DNA from: Actinostola sp. cb2023
Lineage: Eukaryota > Cnidaria > Anthozoa > Actiniaria > Actinostolidae
Length of the DNA: 64,000 nucleotides
Assembly: GCA_033675265.1 (NCBI GenBank)
Contig: JAUJYZ010000954.1
Coordinates: forward strand, 1-64,000
Reading direction: 5' to 3'
Shown here: positions 1 to 11,738 of the stretch, one piece after another
How positions within the stretch are numbered: the first letter of the stretch is position 1
Layout of the letters: each line of letters begins with the position of its first letter
Notes under the pieces: model-generated
What the model was told of the DNA's origin: nothing
Database searches by the model: none
What the model saw: only the letters and a program-made list of their open reading frames with translations
Made by a program: the position numbers and the translations under genes

Positions 1-48
1 CGAATCTGCAATTCGATTGGCTAACGTACTCACTATCTATTATGTGAT

Positions 49-195
49 AGATAGTGAGTAGCGAAAAAGCCCGCACTTTGAACAAAAAGAAAGCGAAAAA
101 TCAATAAATATTGGTATAAAATCGAAGGTAGTATGCTAGTTGGTTTGCTACTAAAACAATTAGACTACTCGTTCTCGTTTTCTATGAGTTAAATC
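49..195. repeat. Dispersed ~145-bp block, copy 1 of 3
   Basis: This block, starting at the ATAGTGAGTAGCGAAAAAG motif, recurs closely at 54957-55100 and more loosely at 47710-47850. The first two copies lie in the same intron of the two lectin gene copies, so they came with the gene duplication. The third stands alone. Confidence 0.8.
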
Positions 196-831
196 TCAAA
201 CTGATTCAAAAGAGTTTGTCCTCCGATTTCAAAACACCTCAAAGTCGGTTAAAAAACCTTGGGTGCCCCTCTTTGTTCCTGGGTGTTTTTAAAATATATA
301 CGCAGGAAGAGCTTTTTCTCGTGTTTGAAATATTACAACATCGATGTACATATACAGTCAATGTCATTAACGTTGTCCATAGCTAAAAAGAGATTATGGT
401 GGTTCCCGCATGAGTGACCGGCTTGCCGTATTTTTTAACTCGTTCGCTCCGCGTCAATATTGCTTGGATTTTATTGTGCTTAACACAAATACTAATTCAA
501 CTATTCTGCCTTTGGACGGTGTATTCAAAATTATCATTGTAAGCCGTGTTTGTGAATGCCAGCTGATATTAAAACGACACTATTTTCACTAAAACTGCTG
601 CCAAGCGTTATTCCCTCGTACGATCTTTTTTTGACTTCGGCCTTTTAGGGTCCCTAGTAATGTTATGACGTGGTAAGAAGGAAATTGATCGAGCCGAAAT
701 CACGTAACAACCGACAGGTCCAATTATTGACAATAAAAATTGGTGATTTCGTTGATGGCATTAATAATAATAATAACAATAATAATAATTGACTGTATTC
801 TTTCATATATATGCTTGTGGTGAATTCGCAG

Positions 832-2781
832 TTCCTAACATAAAGGCAGAAATGAATGCTTTGAATCACTGGAAGCTCGATGGATCTGACAAAGACGTTG
901 TGTGAGTAAATACATGTTTTAAAATTAAGAAAAAAGAAAGGAAAGAAGGAAAATAGAAGGAAAGAAAAAAAGAAAAAAAGGAAGGAAGTCAGAACTCTTA
1001 TTTATTGCTCTGACTGAAGAAACGCGCGCAGAAAAAATAATCTGTGCATTGACTATGGACTTTTCACAATCTACGAAGACCACTTTCTATAATTTTATTT
1101 ACCTTTTAACTATTAAATATAATTGTAAACATTGGGTCCAGCTCTGGCCTAGTCAGTACATTAACGTGGACGTTCGGTTCGGCCACGTCCATTACAATTA
1201 ACCATTACATTATCGATCTTTATTCAGCTTGTACGGAGGTGCATCCTACAAGAAGGTACAATACAATGTATCCGCTGCCCTGAATCTACCAGGCACCGCA
1301 GGCTCCTACGCTACAACACCAGCCGTAGCCATCCAATCAACGAGTTTGACGATTGCTTTTTGGGTCAAGTTGTATTCATCCAATTCGTACTACCTCTACT
1401 CTTATTGGCTTAATCCTTATATTTTCAATATCGGTGTCCGCAAGGCGTCCGAAAAAGTGACCATCATCTACCAGTCACGGAAAAAGTCAAACACAGACTT
1501 ATTTATTGCTAGAGGAGGGTAAGTACAAGTAAATATATCATAGTGTCATGTTAAAATGTGCGATAGAATTATGCAGACCTCGTTAAGCCCTACCCAGTTT
1601 AGCTTTATTAATCTAAATATCCGTCATATTTCGATCGTCGTTCGATCCATTATCGATCCATTATATCGGCCGAGTAGGATGTGTTACCAAATAGCTCGGC
1701 CAATATGGCGCGGATGGACGATACGGACAACGTACGGTCGTATATATGGATAAAGAACAATAAACCGGACTCATAGTCTAAGGGCTTTGAAAATAGACAT
1801 CATCCAAAGATTACAACGACATCAACAATTTAATTAATGATTATTTTTAATTAATTTAAATTTAAATTTGAATTTAATTTATTTTTTAAATTAATTTGTG
1901 TCTGTCAAAAGTAAACGATTAACTTAATTATTTAATTAAGTATGCATGAGTTAGTGTTGTTGTTATCTTTGATTTATATTAATGAATTAATGAATTAATA
2001 TTTGTGTTTTCATTTTATTGCAAAGGAATGTCATTTTAAACCAGTGGACGCATGTAGCAGTATCCTGGGATCGAATGACAAAGCAAGCAAAGATATTCCA
2101 AGACGGCATCCAAATCATTCAAGTTACGTCGGCATATAGTGATCTAGATCTACCCAATAACATTCGTTCTTATTTCGACGTGGGTTTTAAACGCGATTCA
2201 CAAACTGTAATAAATGGAGCGATGAGAGAGCTGGTCGTGTTTAACAGACCGCTGACCAGCCAAGAAGTAATGCTACTCAAAGGTATGCAAATCTATTGCC
2301 TAATCGTTTGGCACATTTTTGTCATTATGTCTAATATTACAGTATTACAGTTAATGAATGTTTTGAAATTAAATGATTTCTTGAGAAAAAATGAATTATT
2401 TGCTTGCGAATAGGATTTTTATCCCTCTTGTTACTAAAGTTGATTAGCTTAAATAGCCATTTTTTCTTGGCCAAGCAATGGAGTCCGCAATGTCTTCCGC
2501 TGATGATCAGTAGTGCATGCGCGTTTTTCATCCCTGTTCCTAAGGGTTTATAATAAGTTATTGCTTAATGACTTTTTGGTGTTTTAGACTCAACGGCAAT
2601 ATCTGGATTGGCTAAGTCGCTCGGGGCTTGGGTCGGACCGACACACCATTACATCAACTGGGCACCAGTCCTCCAGTCGAATAGCAATTGTGTGTCCGCC
2701 AGAGCCTGGGAACCATACCAATTGGATAAAGTACAATGTAGCGAAACTATGGAATTCATCTGTAAAAAACGGTTTGACTAG
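832..2781 (+). CDS. Lectin-like gene, copy 1, 3' part (LamG + C-type lectin exon)
   Basis: Four exons are visible: 832-901, 1228-1518, 2026-2282 and 2588-2781 (TAG stop). All have AG/GT borders and phases that join without a break (phase 1 in, then 2, 2, 1). The first three encode a concanavalin-like LamG domain: HWKLDGSD at the start, LTIAFWVKLYSS, LNQWTHVAVSWD, and RELVVFNRPLTSQEVML at the end. The last exon is the C-terminal half of a C-type lectin domain (YINWAP, a cysteine after NSN, then VQC and FICKK). The final FICE is FICK here, while copy 2 keeps FICE. An AATAAA at 2821 could be the poly(A) signal. The 5' exons (signal peptide, PAN, first half of the lectin domain) would lie before the window, because the window start matches 54911 in copy 2. 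The product is probably secreted and sugar- or protein-binding; ligand unknown. This copy may still be expressed: no frame break is visible. Confidence 0.8.
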
Positions 2782-3199
2782 TAATGAACACGTCACGCCA
2801 CGTCACTTCATGGGTGAAATAATAAACACTTATTGGATAAGGTAGAGAATTACACAAAACGCCAATTGAAGCTAATTTGCGTTTTCCAAAAAGGAACATT
2901 TCGTGGACTAAGATAGAAAACACTATGAAAAACGCTAAATAACAGGTCTTCAACGCAAATTGATATTTCTCTGAAGGTTCACTAATGGGGTCCGAATTTC
3001 GGAACCCTTTTGGTTGTTCCGAGTATTTTAGCCCATACACATCGAATGCCCGGTTCAGACGTCGAACCTTACATGAACCAGCTCAACTGAATTGGACAAT
3101 CCTGTTTAAATATTGTCAATAAATAAAATAAATGAGCCGAATGCAAATAAAAGAAAAGATAATTAGGGGGTATTCTTTGATCTTATTAGATTCCAATCG

Positions 3200-3382
3200 G
3201 CTCATATGCATTACATCATCATCATATACGGTGACATGAATGTTTCTTGTAAGCGATTTACATATTGAATACAATAAAGAAAGAAATAACATGATAATTC
3301 ATTTGCTAATCTGTTGTATTCATCTCTCAAGTGCCTTTTTGTTGACAGCAAGAGCTTATAGTCCATGGGCCAGCAAGCGAAA
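3200..3382. repeat. Fragment shared with window end and with mobile gene at 18.3 kb
   Basis: 3239-3355 matches 63391-63510. Then 3356-3380 matches the start of the mobile-gene ORF at 18285-18310 in inverse orientation, including its start codon region. The match stops at a run of 22 C (3383-3404), beyond which lectin exon sequence resumes. This looks like a rearrangement breakpoint or an assembly join. Confidence 0.6.
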
Positions 3383-3438
3383 CCCCCCCCCCCCCCCCCC
3401 CCCCTTGGGGATTTTTGGAGACATATACCGTTTGAAAG

Positions 3439-3695
3439 GAATGTCATTTTAAACCAGTGGACGCATGTAGCAGTATCCTGGGATCGAATGACAAAGCAAG
3501 CAAAGATATTCCAAGACGGCATCCAAATCATTCAAGTTACGTCGGCATATAGTGATCTAGATCTACCCAATAAATTTCGTTCTTATTTCGACGTGGGTTT
3601 TAAACGCGATTCACAAACTGTAATAAATGGAGCGATGAGAGAGCTGGTCGTGTTTAACAGACCGCTGACCAGCCAAGAAGTAATGCTACTCAAAG
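3439..3695 (+). pseudogene. Stray duplicate of LamG exon 3
   Basis: A 257-bp copy of the exon at 2026-2282, with one N-to-K type change (DLPNK for DLPNN). It is followed by intron sequence that continues to about 3918. The downstream part resembles the intron of copy 2 (61730-61890) more than that of copy 1. There are no neighbouring exons in frame, so it is probably an unused duplicate, although both its splice sites survive. Confidence 0.75.
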
Positions 3696-3918
3696 GTATG
3701 CAAATCTATTGCCTAATCGTTTGGCACATTTTTGTCATTATGTCTAATATTACAGTATTACAGTTAATGAATGTTTTGAAATTAAATGATTTCTTGAGAA
3801 AAAATGAATTATTTGCTTGCGAATAGGATTGTTACTAAAGTTGATTAGCTTAAATAGTTATAATATGGTAACCCTGTGTAGTAGACAATTTAACTCACAT
3901 GGCTTCTTGGCATGGGTC

Positions 3919-4780
3919 CCTTTTCCTCGCTTCCTGGAAATCAAAATCAAACAATACAACTCGGCCTGGAGAAAATGGCTGGCTGGTGTAGTGAATGGCA
4001 AATTAATCGATCCCCCTTTTCACTTGCCATAGGTGACATAAATAGCCAACTTTCTGGCGCATGAACACAAGCAAGGAAAGGCATATAAGACTATTAATAC
4101 CTATCGCTCCACATTGTCAACCACTATTCCTGGCATTGATGGTTTGGTTATAGGGAACCACCCATTAATTTTAAGAATTATGAGGGGCATTGTTTAACCA
4201 ACCCTCCTAAACCTCGTTACACTCATACATGGAATGTTAAAACTGTAACTGATTCCCCCTTAAACTAGTTGCATTACTTTTGTTGTCTTCTGTTAGGAGA
4301 TCCAGTGAGATCGCCTCTTTAGATCTTAGATATAAGGTGAACAAACCAGATGGATTTCTATTTAGCATTCCAGGGTTTACTAAGCCCCAGAAAGTTGGGT
4401 CACAACCTAAGGAAATATTATTTCCTAGTTTTCCCCTTAATAAGAATCTTTACGTGGTATCATGCATGATCGAGTATATAGAAAGAACAAAATATGTCAG
4501 AAATGATCAGAAACTCCTGCTATCGTACAGAAAACCTCATAAACACGTTACCTCATCATCAGTTGCAAGATGGGTAAAATCGGTCCTAGCTAAGGCTGGG
4601 ATCGATGTATCGATTTTCAAAGCACACTCTACGCGGGGGGCCTCCACCACTGCAGCTCGTGAAGCTGAAGTCCCTCTTCAAGTCATTCTTGATGTGGCAG
4701 ATTGGTCAACTGAATCGACCTTCTCTCGATACTATTACAGACCAGACTCCTCGACAGTCTTTAGCCGGGGCGTCCTATGA
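3919..4780 (+). pseudogene. Tyrosine recombinase fragment of DIRS/Ngaro-like element, copy A
   Basis: The C-terminal catalytic part is open over 4280-4780 (166 codons). The recombinase residues are visible: Arg in SVRRSSEIASL, His and Arg in KAHSTRG, Trp in VADWS, and the nucleophile-region tyrosines in SRYYYRPD. Upstream (3919-4270) the same family continues with several stops and frameshifts (INTYRSTLSTT is readable). In these elements the recombinase integrates a circular DNA copy in place of a DDE integrase. RT and Gag are absent from this arm, so it is a 5'-truncated relic. Arm B (35241-36140) has the same sequence next to RT and RNase H. Confidence 0.85.
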
Positions 4781-4810
4781 ATTAACTTGGAAGGTACTTT
4801 AAAGTCACCT

Positions 4811-4917
4811 TGTAATATCTAACTTGGCTCCGAAGTATAATTTAGGTTTTCCAAAGACTCTCTAGAGTCTGATGTAAAACCAGAGTTATACGAGGAGACA
4901 AGTTAGATATCACAAGC
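4811..4917. repeat. Foldback hairpin ~107 bp, arm A
   Basis: Imperfect palindrome centred on AGACTCTCTAGAGTCT, with outer ends that read CTTGTAATATCTAACTTG and its inverse. A related half-structure recurs at 5470-5551, and both occur again in arm B (35150-35255 and 34420-34510). It may be a small MITE or a terminal structure of the recombinase element. Confidence 0.7.
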
Positions 4918-5551
4918 CCTTCCCACCATCCCTGGGGTCAATTCCTCTAGCGCCTAACACTCATTTGAGTCTTTGTCTTGTCTTGTGTTGTTGTTTTTTC
5001 AGATACGCAAAGTCCTGCGACTGAAACTACATGTTTGAGTTAATCATACCTTAGATTTTGATTCAATTTTGATTATTAAACTATTTTGTGTTTATTCTGA
5101 GTTGTTGTGCCTTATCTTTATTGATTGTGTAAATTAGTCATTGATAAGGGGCTGCAAATTTTTTAGATCTGAAGGGTTAGTACACGTGATGGAAATGTAG
5201 GGTACTATTCCACAGCTCTGATTGGCTGTATTGTAACAGCTATTTCTATTGGCTCAATTTTCGCGCTCTTATTTGCTATGCAAATTTATGTCTTAGAATT
5301 ATTTGCGAGTTTAGGTCGTATTTTGTATTTTAAAACTGAATTGATTATCGAGAACATTTTTTTATTTTGCGTATGAATTTTGAGATTTTGGCGTTTGAAC
5401 GTGCAACTTTTCCCACACGGTCAAATTTATGCAAATGTATGTGTGACTTCTAGGGGTTTTCATAGAAAATTTAGGTTTTCCAAAGACTCTTTAGAGTCTG
5501 ATGTAAAACCAGAGTTATACGACAATATAGGCCAAGTTAGATATCACAAGG

Positions 5552-5577
5552 TGTTGATCTTCAATTGAAGATCAACA
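5552..5577. repeat. Perfect 26-bp palindrome
   Basis: Perfect self-complementary sequence centred on TTCAATTGAA. It is present again in arm B near 34394-34419. Confidence 0.85.
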
Positions 5578-5908
5578 AATATATTGAAATAAGTTGCTTT
5601 TCAGACACTCCCTGAAGATGAATGAATGAATGAATGAATGAATGTGATAGTGATAGTCCCATCATGTCAACATGCCTTCCACCGAGAGGATTTTAAATAT
5701 GTTGCTTTTCAGACACTCCCTGAAGATAGTCCCAGCATGTCAATGCCTTCAACCCAGAAGATCGACTTATCGAGCTTTGAAAAGGACATAAGTTTAAAGA
5801 CCATTACCCAGATGGTGTGTCAAACTTCTGGGAAAATTGGCAGAAAGAGAAAGACCAGTTGACTGTCATTCCACCTATTTCTGAGTGGCCATTGGAAAAG
5901 CTAGTTAA

Positions 5909-6890
5909 GAGCGGCCGTCAGTATATTTCGCCTAGAGGTGTGCAAAATAAGAAAAATAAAAATTCTCAAAAAAATACAGAAGATACCTCTAGGTAACCTA
6001 TTACTAGAAATATATTCGTTAGTTCATTCGGATTTTTATTTTTGCCGTAAAACGACATTTTCCATTTGACAGCTTTCAGACCGGTTTTCACGGACTGACA
6101 CCGCACATCGTTAACTGCTCGACAAAAATCGAAATTCAGATTATTACTAGATATGAATTACATAATCAAAATCCAAAGATAATATGTGATATTTTGAGGG
6201 GTAATTTTGTTAATTTAGTTAAAAACTAAATATTTTAGAGATTTCTCATTATTTCACTTATTTTGACCGATATTTTGCCAAATAAAATTGACAAAATTGA
6301 GAGGGCAAAATCGTTGACTGGTACATGGCTAAGTCTTATGAGAGTCATACCATGTGAAAGAGCATTGTTTCTTCTTTCGGGATCTGCTTTCAAAATCATG
6401 GGCTACTTTAACTATGATTTTTAAGAGAGCCAAATGTAAGTGACACTTCTATGAAATTTGAGCTCTCTTGTCACGGCATTTCGATGTTCGAATTTGGATA
6501 AACAACAGAAATAAAATATTTCAACAACTGTACTTTACTAATATTTAATAGTAGACAATACTTGATCTTTCCTAAAGTATTTTCTAACAATATGATATAC
6601 TTTTAGGTATTTTTCTTTCCATGAAGTAACGTAATATAAAGGTACGTTCGAAGGGTCACGCTACATTTTATGATACATCGTTATTACTATCAGTTTTATG
6701 GCATATAGTTCAATTAGAATGATCTATTGTCGAAAGTCGATTGTAAAGAATACATAGCAATGGCCATCGGTGTTCTAATTTCATTACCTTGTGAAGAGTT
6801 AGTGAAAATCACCAGAGATATGAAAACATTTTCCAAACATTGTCAACGTTAGGGATTGCGTTACACACAAGAAGCCCGCTTATTTATTAC
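5909..6890 (+). repeat. Left terminal inverted repeat (~982 bp)
   Basis: Pairs with 13776-14761 over its whole length with few differences. The match ends at the TTATTTATTAC motif. It contains a GAAGCCCGC motif near its inner end. Confidence 0.9.
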
Positions 6891-6949
6891 AACGTAACGT
6901 AACCGACTGTACTTATTACATTGACTTTGTAATTTTTAAAATTCTAAAT

Positions 6950-7099
6950 CTCGCGATATTAAAAGCCCTATTGACCAATCTTAAAAATACTTCAAATTCA
7001 GCTTAGCCTCACTTCCAATATTCAAAACAAAAGGAAAAATTAGAATAACAAAACAAACTACTCCTGAATGCGAGGCTAAGTATTTTTAAGATTGGTCAA
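6950..7099. repeat. Short inverted repeat inside the TTAA element
   Basis: TTGACCAATCTTAAAAATAC near 6970 pairs with its inverse near 7079-7099, and a GCTTAGCCTC/GAGGCTAAG pair lies inside. It lies between the left TIR and the 3' end of the transposase gene, so a role in 3'-end formation is possible but unproven. The rest of 6891-7129 shows nothing. Confidence 0.7.
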
Positions 7100-10000
7100 T
7101 TCTAGATCTTAAAGAAATAAAGGTAATTTTTAAACAGACAGCTGACAAGAACATGATCCAACAAGATCAGAAATGAATGCAATATAAGGTGCTTTGCGTC
7201 TTAATGGATGCCTGTCAACATCCATATTATAATGGCTACAAATAAGCCGCAGTTGCGCAGTGCTGAGCTTGCTGAGCTTATTTGAGTTATGCAAGGCGCA
7301 AACGTTGAATGCATCGTAAACAATGGGGTGGATGAGCTGGAACTCCTGCATGATGTCTGCACGAGCGGAGGAGTGTGCGGCTTCTTCTTCTGCAGCCTGC
7401 ATGTCTCTTTCGTCGATGTCGGCTAGTTTCCCGTGCCTCAGCTTTGCTGCAGTTCTAGAGAAATACGATTGTATTTGTTGTGGCGTCAGGAATTCCTCCA
7501 CAGTGAACCTCCTCAATCCATTCTCACTCCTGGTGTAGCGCAAGTCGCGTGCAACCTGCACAGGGTCGGCTTTGTGACCTGTCTCTTGGCCTATGCGAAA
7601 CTTGTCATCCAAATACTTCTTCTGGTTTTCATTTAATCTTGTAGCCTTTTTAGATACTTTGCGCGCCCAGCCTTCTTTCAGCCCATTTGACTGGGCTGCT
7701 GATTCAGTTGGACCGGCTAATGAAGGCTGTGTGCTAGTTCCTTCCTGAAGCTTTTCACAATACAGGACTTTGGCTTTATCAAGGAGTGTGAATCTCTCTT
7801 CTACGAGCTTGCATTTGCCATAGAGCAGATGCCTTTCCAGATTGCAATGCCTTTGAAAGGTACTCATGCATCCATCAACCGGGCACGAGAATAGTGCATT
7901 ATACTCTTCGCCAATTTCTTCCTCCTCTCTCTCAACTTGTGCATCTGCTCTATGGTCTTGTTGTCGAAGTTGTCCGTCTGGGTATGACACGAAATCGCCA
8001 GTGGAGAATTGAGCGTCAGAATTGGTGGTGCAATCCGGCAATCTGTTTTGAACTGAATAACACAAAAAATAGGTTTATTTATGGGCTGATAAATATTGCT
8101 ATGTCATTACACAATATTCATAGTACGCGATATACAATATTCTTAGACAAATTAGAAAAATATTGCACCCAAAACATACCAACACGTGCTTACGAGTTTA
8201 GTTTATTATTTACCCCAGCGATATATAGGGAAGACTACATTGAAACCGCTGAAGCTAGTGCAATAGCGCTTTTGCGTTCTCAATGTGATTAGATAGTGAA
8301 TTCTGTTGATTTTTGTTGTTGGGAAGCTGTACGAATGTAATCGAAATATGTAAGCATAAATATTAAATGTATATGTATATATTACTTTGCAACTGAGACC
8401 ACGGTATGTTCTTTCCTTTTCCTACTTGATACGCCTTCCATACTGTAACCACGTCTGTGTGATAGGAGAAGTTATTCAGAGTGCTTATTCCCTCCCATCT
8501 ACATTGTACACCTGCATGTTGGACTTGGGTATCAAGTAAGGCAACCCGAACACCATTTACACCACCATATGACAGCATAGCCTCTTTGAAGTGTGATACG
8601 GTAAGCACATCGTGACCCTCGTTGATATAACGCCGTACGTGCGCTTTGATCGTCGCTGCCTTTCTGTCACAAGGGCCTTTGCCACCTTGTGGGTCGCTGA
8701 AGTCAACCCTGCAGACATGTATGCCCGTGGATTCTCCCATGAGACGACATGCGGCCAACATCGTCACACTGTGATAGCATCCAGCGTTGTCTTGACGAAG
8801 CGAAGCTGTCGTGATTTCTGGATGCTCTCTCCTGAGTGTTAGCAGCGTGTGCTTTATGATACTGACAACTGCATTGCTGTCCTGGCTGCTGTCTTCCACC
8901 ATGTGTACAAATGTCTGGTGCTGTAGTATGCCAGCCAACTTCCGCATAACAACACAGATGTGCCACGAAATACCTCTCTTCCCGAACCAGTCTGCTTGGG
9001 TCTCTCGGTATTTCTGTGGCAGGAACTTCATAGCCCAGTCTAGTGTGATTAAAACTGACGTCTCATCTAACTCGCCAAGCAGTGTTGTTCGTGCCTTGTC
9101 TTGTTGAATGGATCTTACTTGGTGCGCTTTCCATGCATCTATGGCCTGCACAGCATGCTGATAAGAGTATATCATGTCATCGCGGTCTTCTTCGGCTAAT
9201 TGTGCACCATGTACAGCTGACTCAACCTCGTTTATGGCGGATTTAAGTTGTTCACACTGCAGACAACTGTTATCATGTAAATGATTGCAGATGACACGCA
9301 GAAGCTCGTCCTTTGGGTCGCTTAGTGCATATGCACTACAGTGGTCTGGGACTGTTGCCTCAACTGTAATGTGTACCTGAAACAATAATTACAATTACAA
9401 TATTATAATACAACAATAATACAAGGTTGGTATAATATGTCTATCATAAATGTCATGCATTGTTTACTGTATTGTTTTTTATGTCCATATTTTTTAGCAA
9501 ATTGCTACCTTGTAGTCGGCCTTTATGTACTGTTTCCCTTCCTTTAGGGCATGCTGCCAGTGGCTTACCCACGCTCTCTCTTTGTCATCCCCAAGCCTTT
9601 GCACCATTGCAATCAGATCATCAAAAGCTTTGGCACCATCTGCAGCGATATAATCTAATCCCTGCAGAGACTTTCTCACTGACGCACTACAGGAAGACAG
9701 GATACGTAGCATGGTGGACTCGCTGAATGGTGTGAAATTCATCTCCTCGCAGTACTAGCGATACTGCGCTACGATGCGCTGAGGAATTAGCATTCTGATT
9801 ACATTGGGTGTTTCCAGTGTACTACCATTAGACAACGATAAGTAGCGCTGACCAAACGGCAAATCCTGTACGATGTGTGGACTTGTAATAAAGCTTAAGA
9901 AGTGGTCTAACTGCAAATGGTTAACACGCATCCGAGGGTTTTTCGTTGCTGGCAAGGCAGAACCACGCCCATGCTGTAACGCGTGTTGCCGCGCAGTTTT

Positions 10001-10734
10001 TTTTTTTCACCCTGTACTCAGTAATACCAGGTACATATTGCAGAAGCATGGCATAAGGTACCAGATCCGCCATAATAGATAGGACTTGCCTGCGTGTGTC
10101 CCAGCTCTCGGCATTTTGGTAAGTCTCAGCTAGGGCTTCAAGATACTTCTGGTCTGCTAGAGATGGCTGCTTTATGTTTAATGCATTTTCGACCATCTGT
10201 GACTTTTTCAAAACATCCCATAGATCACCTGCGTCATTTGGACATATCACTTCTAGCGCAGATTCTACCGCATCTCTTGCTTTTGAGACATAAACATTTT
10301 TAGTGCGTGAAGAAAGTTGTCTCCATGGTTTCTTTGATTGCCCCAAAGTAAACTTGCCGCTAGCAACGAGGAACTCATTGAGCTTCAATCGACGGAGATT
10401 AAGGTTGACACTCGTCTTTTTGTTGTCGCTGGATAACTCACTTGTACTACTGCTGCTGGTATGTTCTCCAATATAAAGACTTGTATCGATTGTCATGTTT
10501 TCCATGGCTTTACATAGATCGCTGCTGTCATTTTCCTGAAATAGTAATGCCGTTCACATAGGAAAAAAACATGAATATATGCGGATCCTGAGAGGGACAT
10601 TAAATATTTAAACTGTCTCACTTCGCTTGATTTAACTTACTGTAAACAATTTGACATCTGGAGTCGCCATTGCAAACATACATATATGTATATATAGAGA
10701 GAGAGAGTAAAAAAAAATGAAACTCTCAACTTCA

Positions 10735-10830
10735 CAAGCCCAGATGACACATGGCCCAACTTTTAGGGAGCTTTCGACTTTTAATCAGTCTTCATCAGCC
10801 TCAATATATATACTGATACATGGCGCAATA
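10735..10830 (-). mobile_element. Possible 3' tail of a Penelope-like element in transposase intron
   Basis: On the minus strand this reads TGATGAAGACTGATTAAAAG followed by GTCGAAAGCTCCC, the style of tail found just after many Penelope-like ORFs. An AG-repeat at 10697-10708 adjoins. No coding part is present. Weak call based only on tail resemblance. Confidence 0.35.
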
Positions 10831-11151
10831 GAGCAAACGTGAGAATAATGAAAATGCGCGGCTTTTCCATCTTTTCTTCTCAACTTACAGTTTCACTTTC
10901 GGTGGATTCATTACGGGAAAATGATGATATATCTTCTGTTTTTTCATCCTCTTCCAATCGCATCGTACACGGCAGCGTCGTTCCCAGTTTAAGCCGGCAT
11001 TGTTTGCAAATGGCTAAACGTAAACCAAAAGAGTCGATTTAACATATAATGGTTACAAATTAAAGCATTAATTGTCCTTATATTTATGGTTGGAGAGGGT
11101 GTAGAGAGATGGTATTACCGTTTTTACGTCCTTATCCGAGAAGACGCGAGT

Positions 11152-11221
11152 GTTGGTCCGGCAGGGAATCGAAACTGCACTGACAACGATGCTCAGCCAA
11201 CTGAACCAACCGTGTGGCGGT
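11152..11221 (-). mobile_element. tRNA-derived SINE head
   Basis: On the minus strand there is an A-box-like TGGTTCAGTTGG and a B-box-like GTTTCGATTCC, spaced as in a tRNA, but with no convincing cloverleaf anticodon stem. It sits in the transposase intron. A SINE is more likely than a functional tRNA. Confidence 0.55.
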
Positions 11222-11738
11222 AACGCAGGAGCGGTTTATTCGTTATTCAGTACAGGAAACCCAAGCTCTATTGTTTCCAGGGTTTTACAGGGAATGTACA
11301 GAATGTACCAGGCAGGGTAAGGGGGTTAAATTCAATCCTATAGAATCGCGTATACAGGAACAGACAAAGAAGTAGATACAAACACGGTAAGTTTGAGTTA
11401 TTTCAAAATTTTATCAAAAAAGCGAGATTTATAATTCCGCCCTCACAGGAACAGAGCTTGGGCTTCCTGTGGTACTAACAATTTTACTCACGAGAGCCAA
11501 CCGGTATAAGCGTCAAGGTCATATTGTAGAGCAGCTTGGACTGCAAGAGGGTTATCGCACGGTCGCCCTTCATTTGCTTGGTCTGATGTGGTGCCCAGTC
11601 TGACGGAGATGTGCATAACCTTTTATTACACCGCCATCTGATACCAAATGCATCGCGATGACGTGGACATACAGACATTTTGAGATGGCTTTCATTGATA
11701 TCAAATATACCTGAAATGAAACAATAGCTTCTTATTAA

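Noticed and set aside
8703..9107. Plus-strand and alternative-frame ORFs inside the transposase core
   Set aside because: Shadows of the minus-strand transposase exon 9376-8386.
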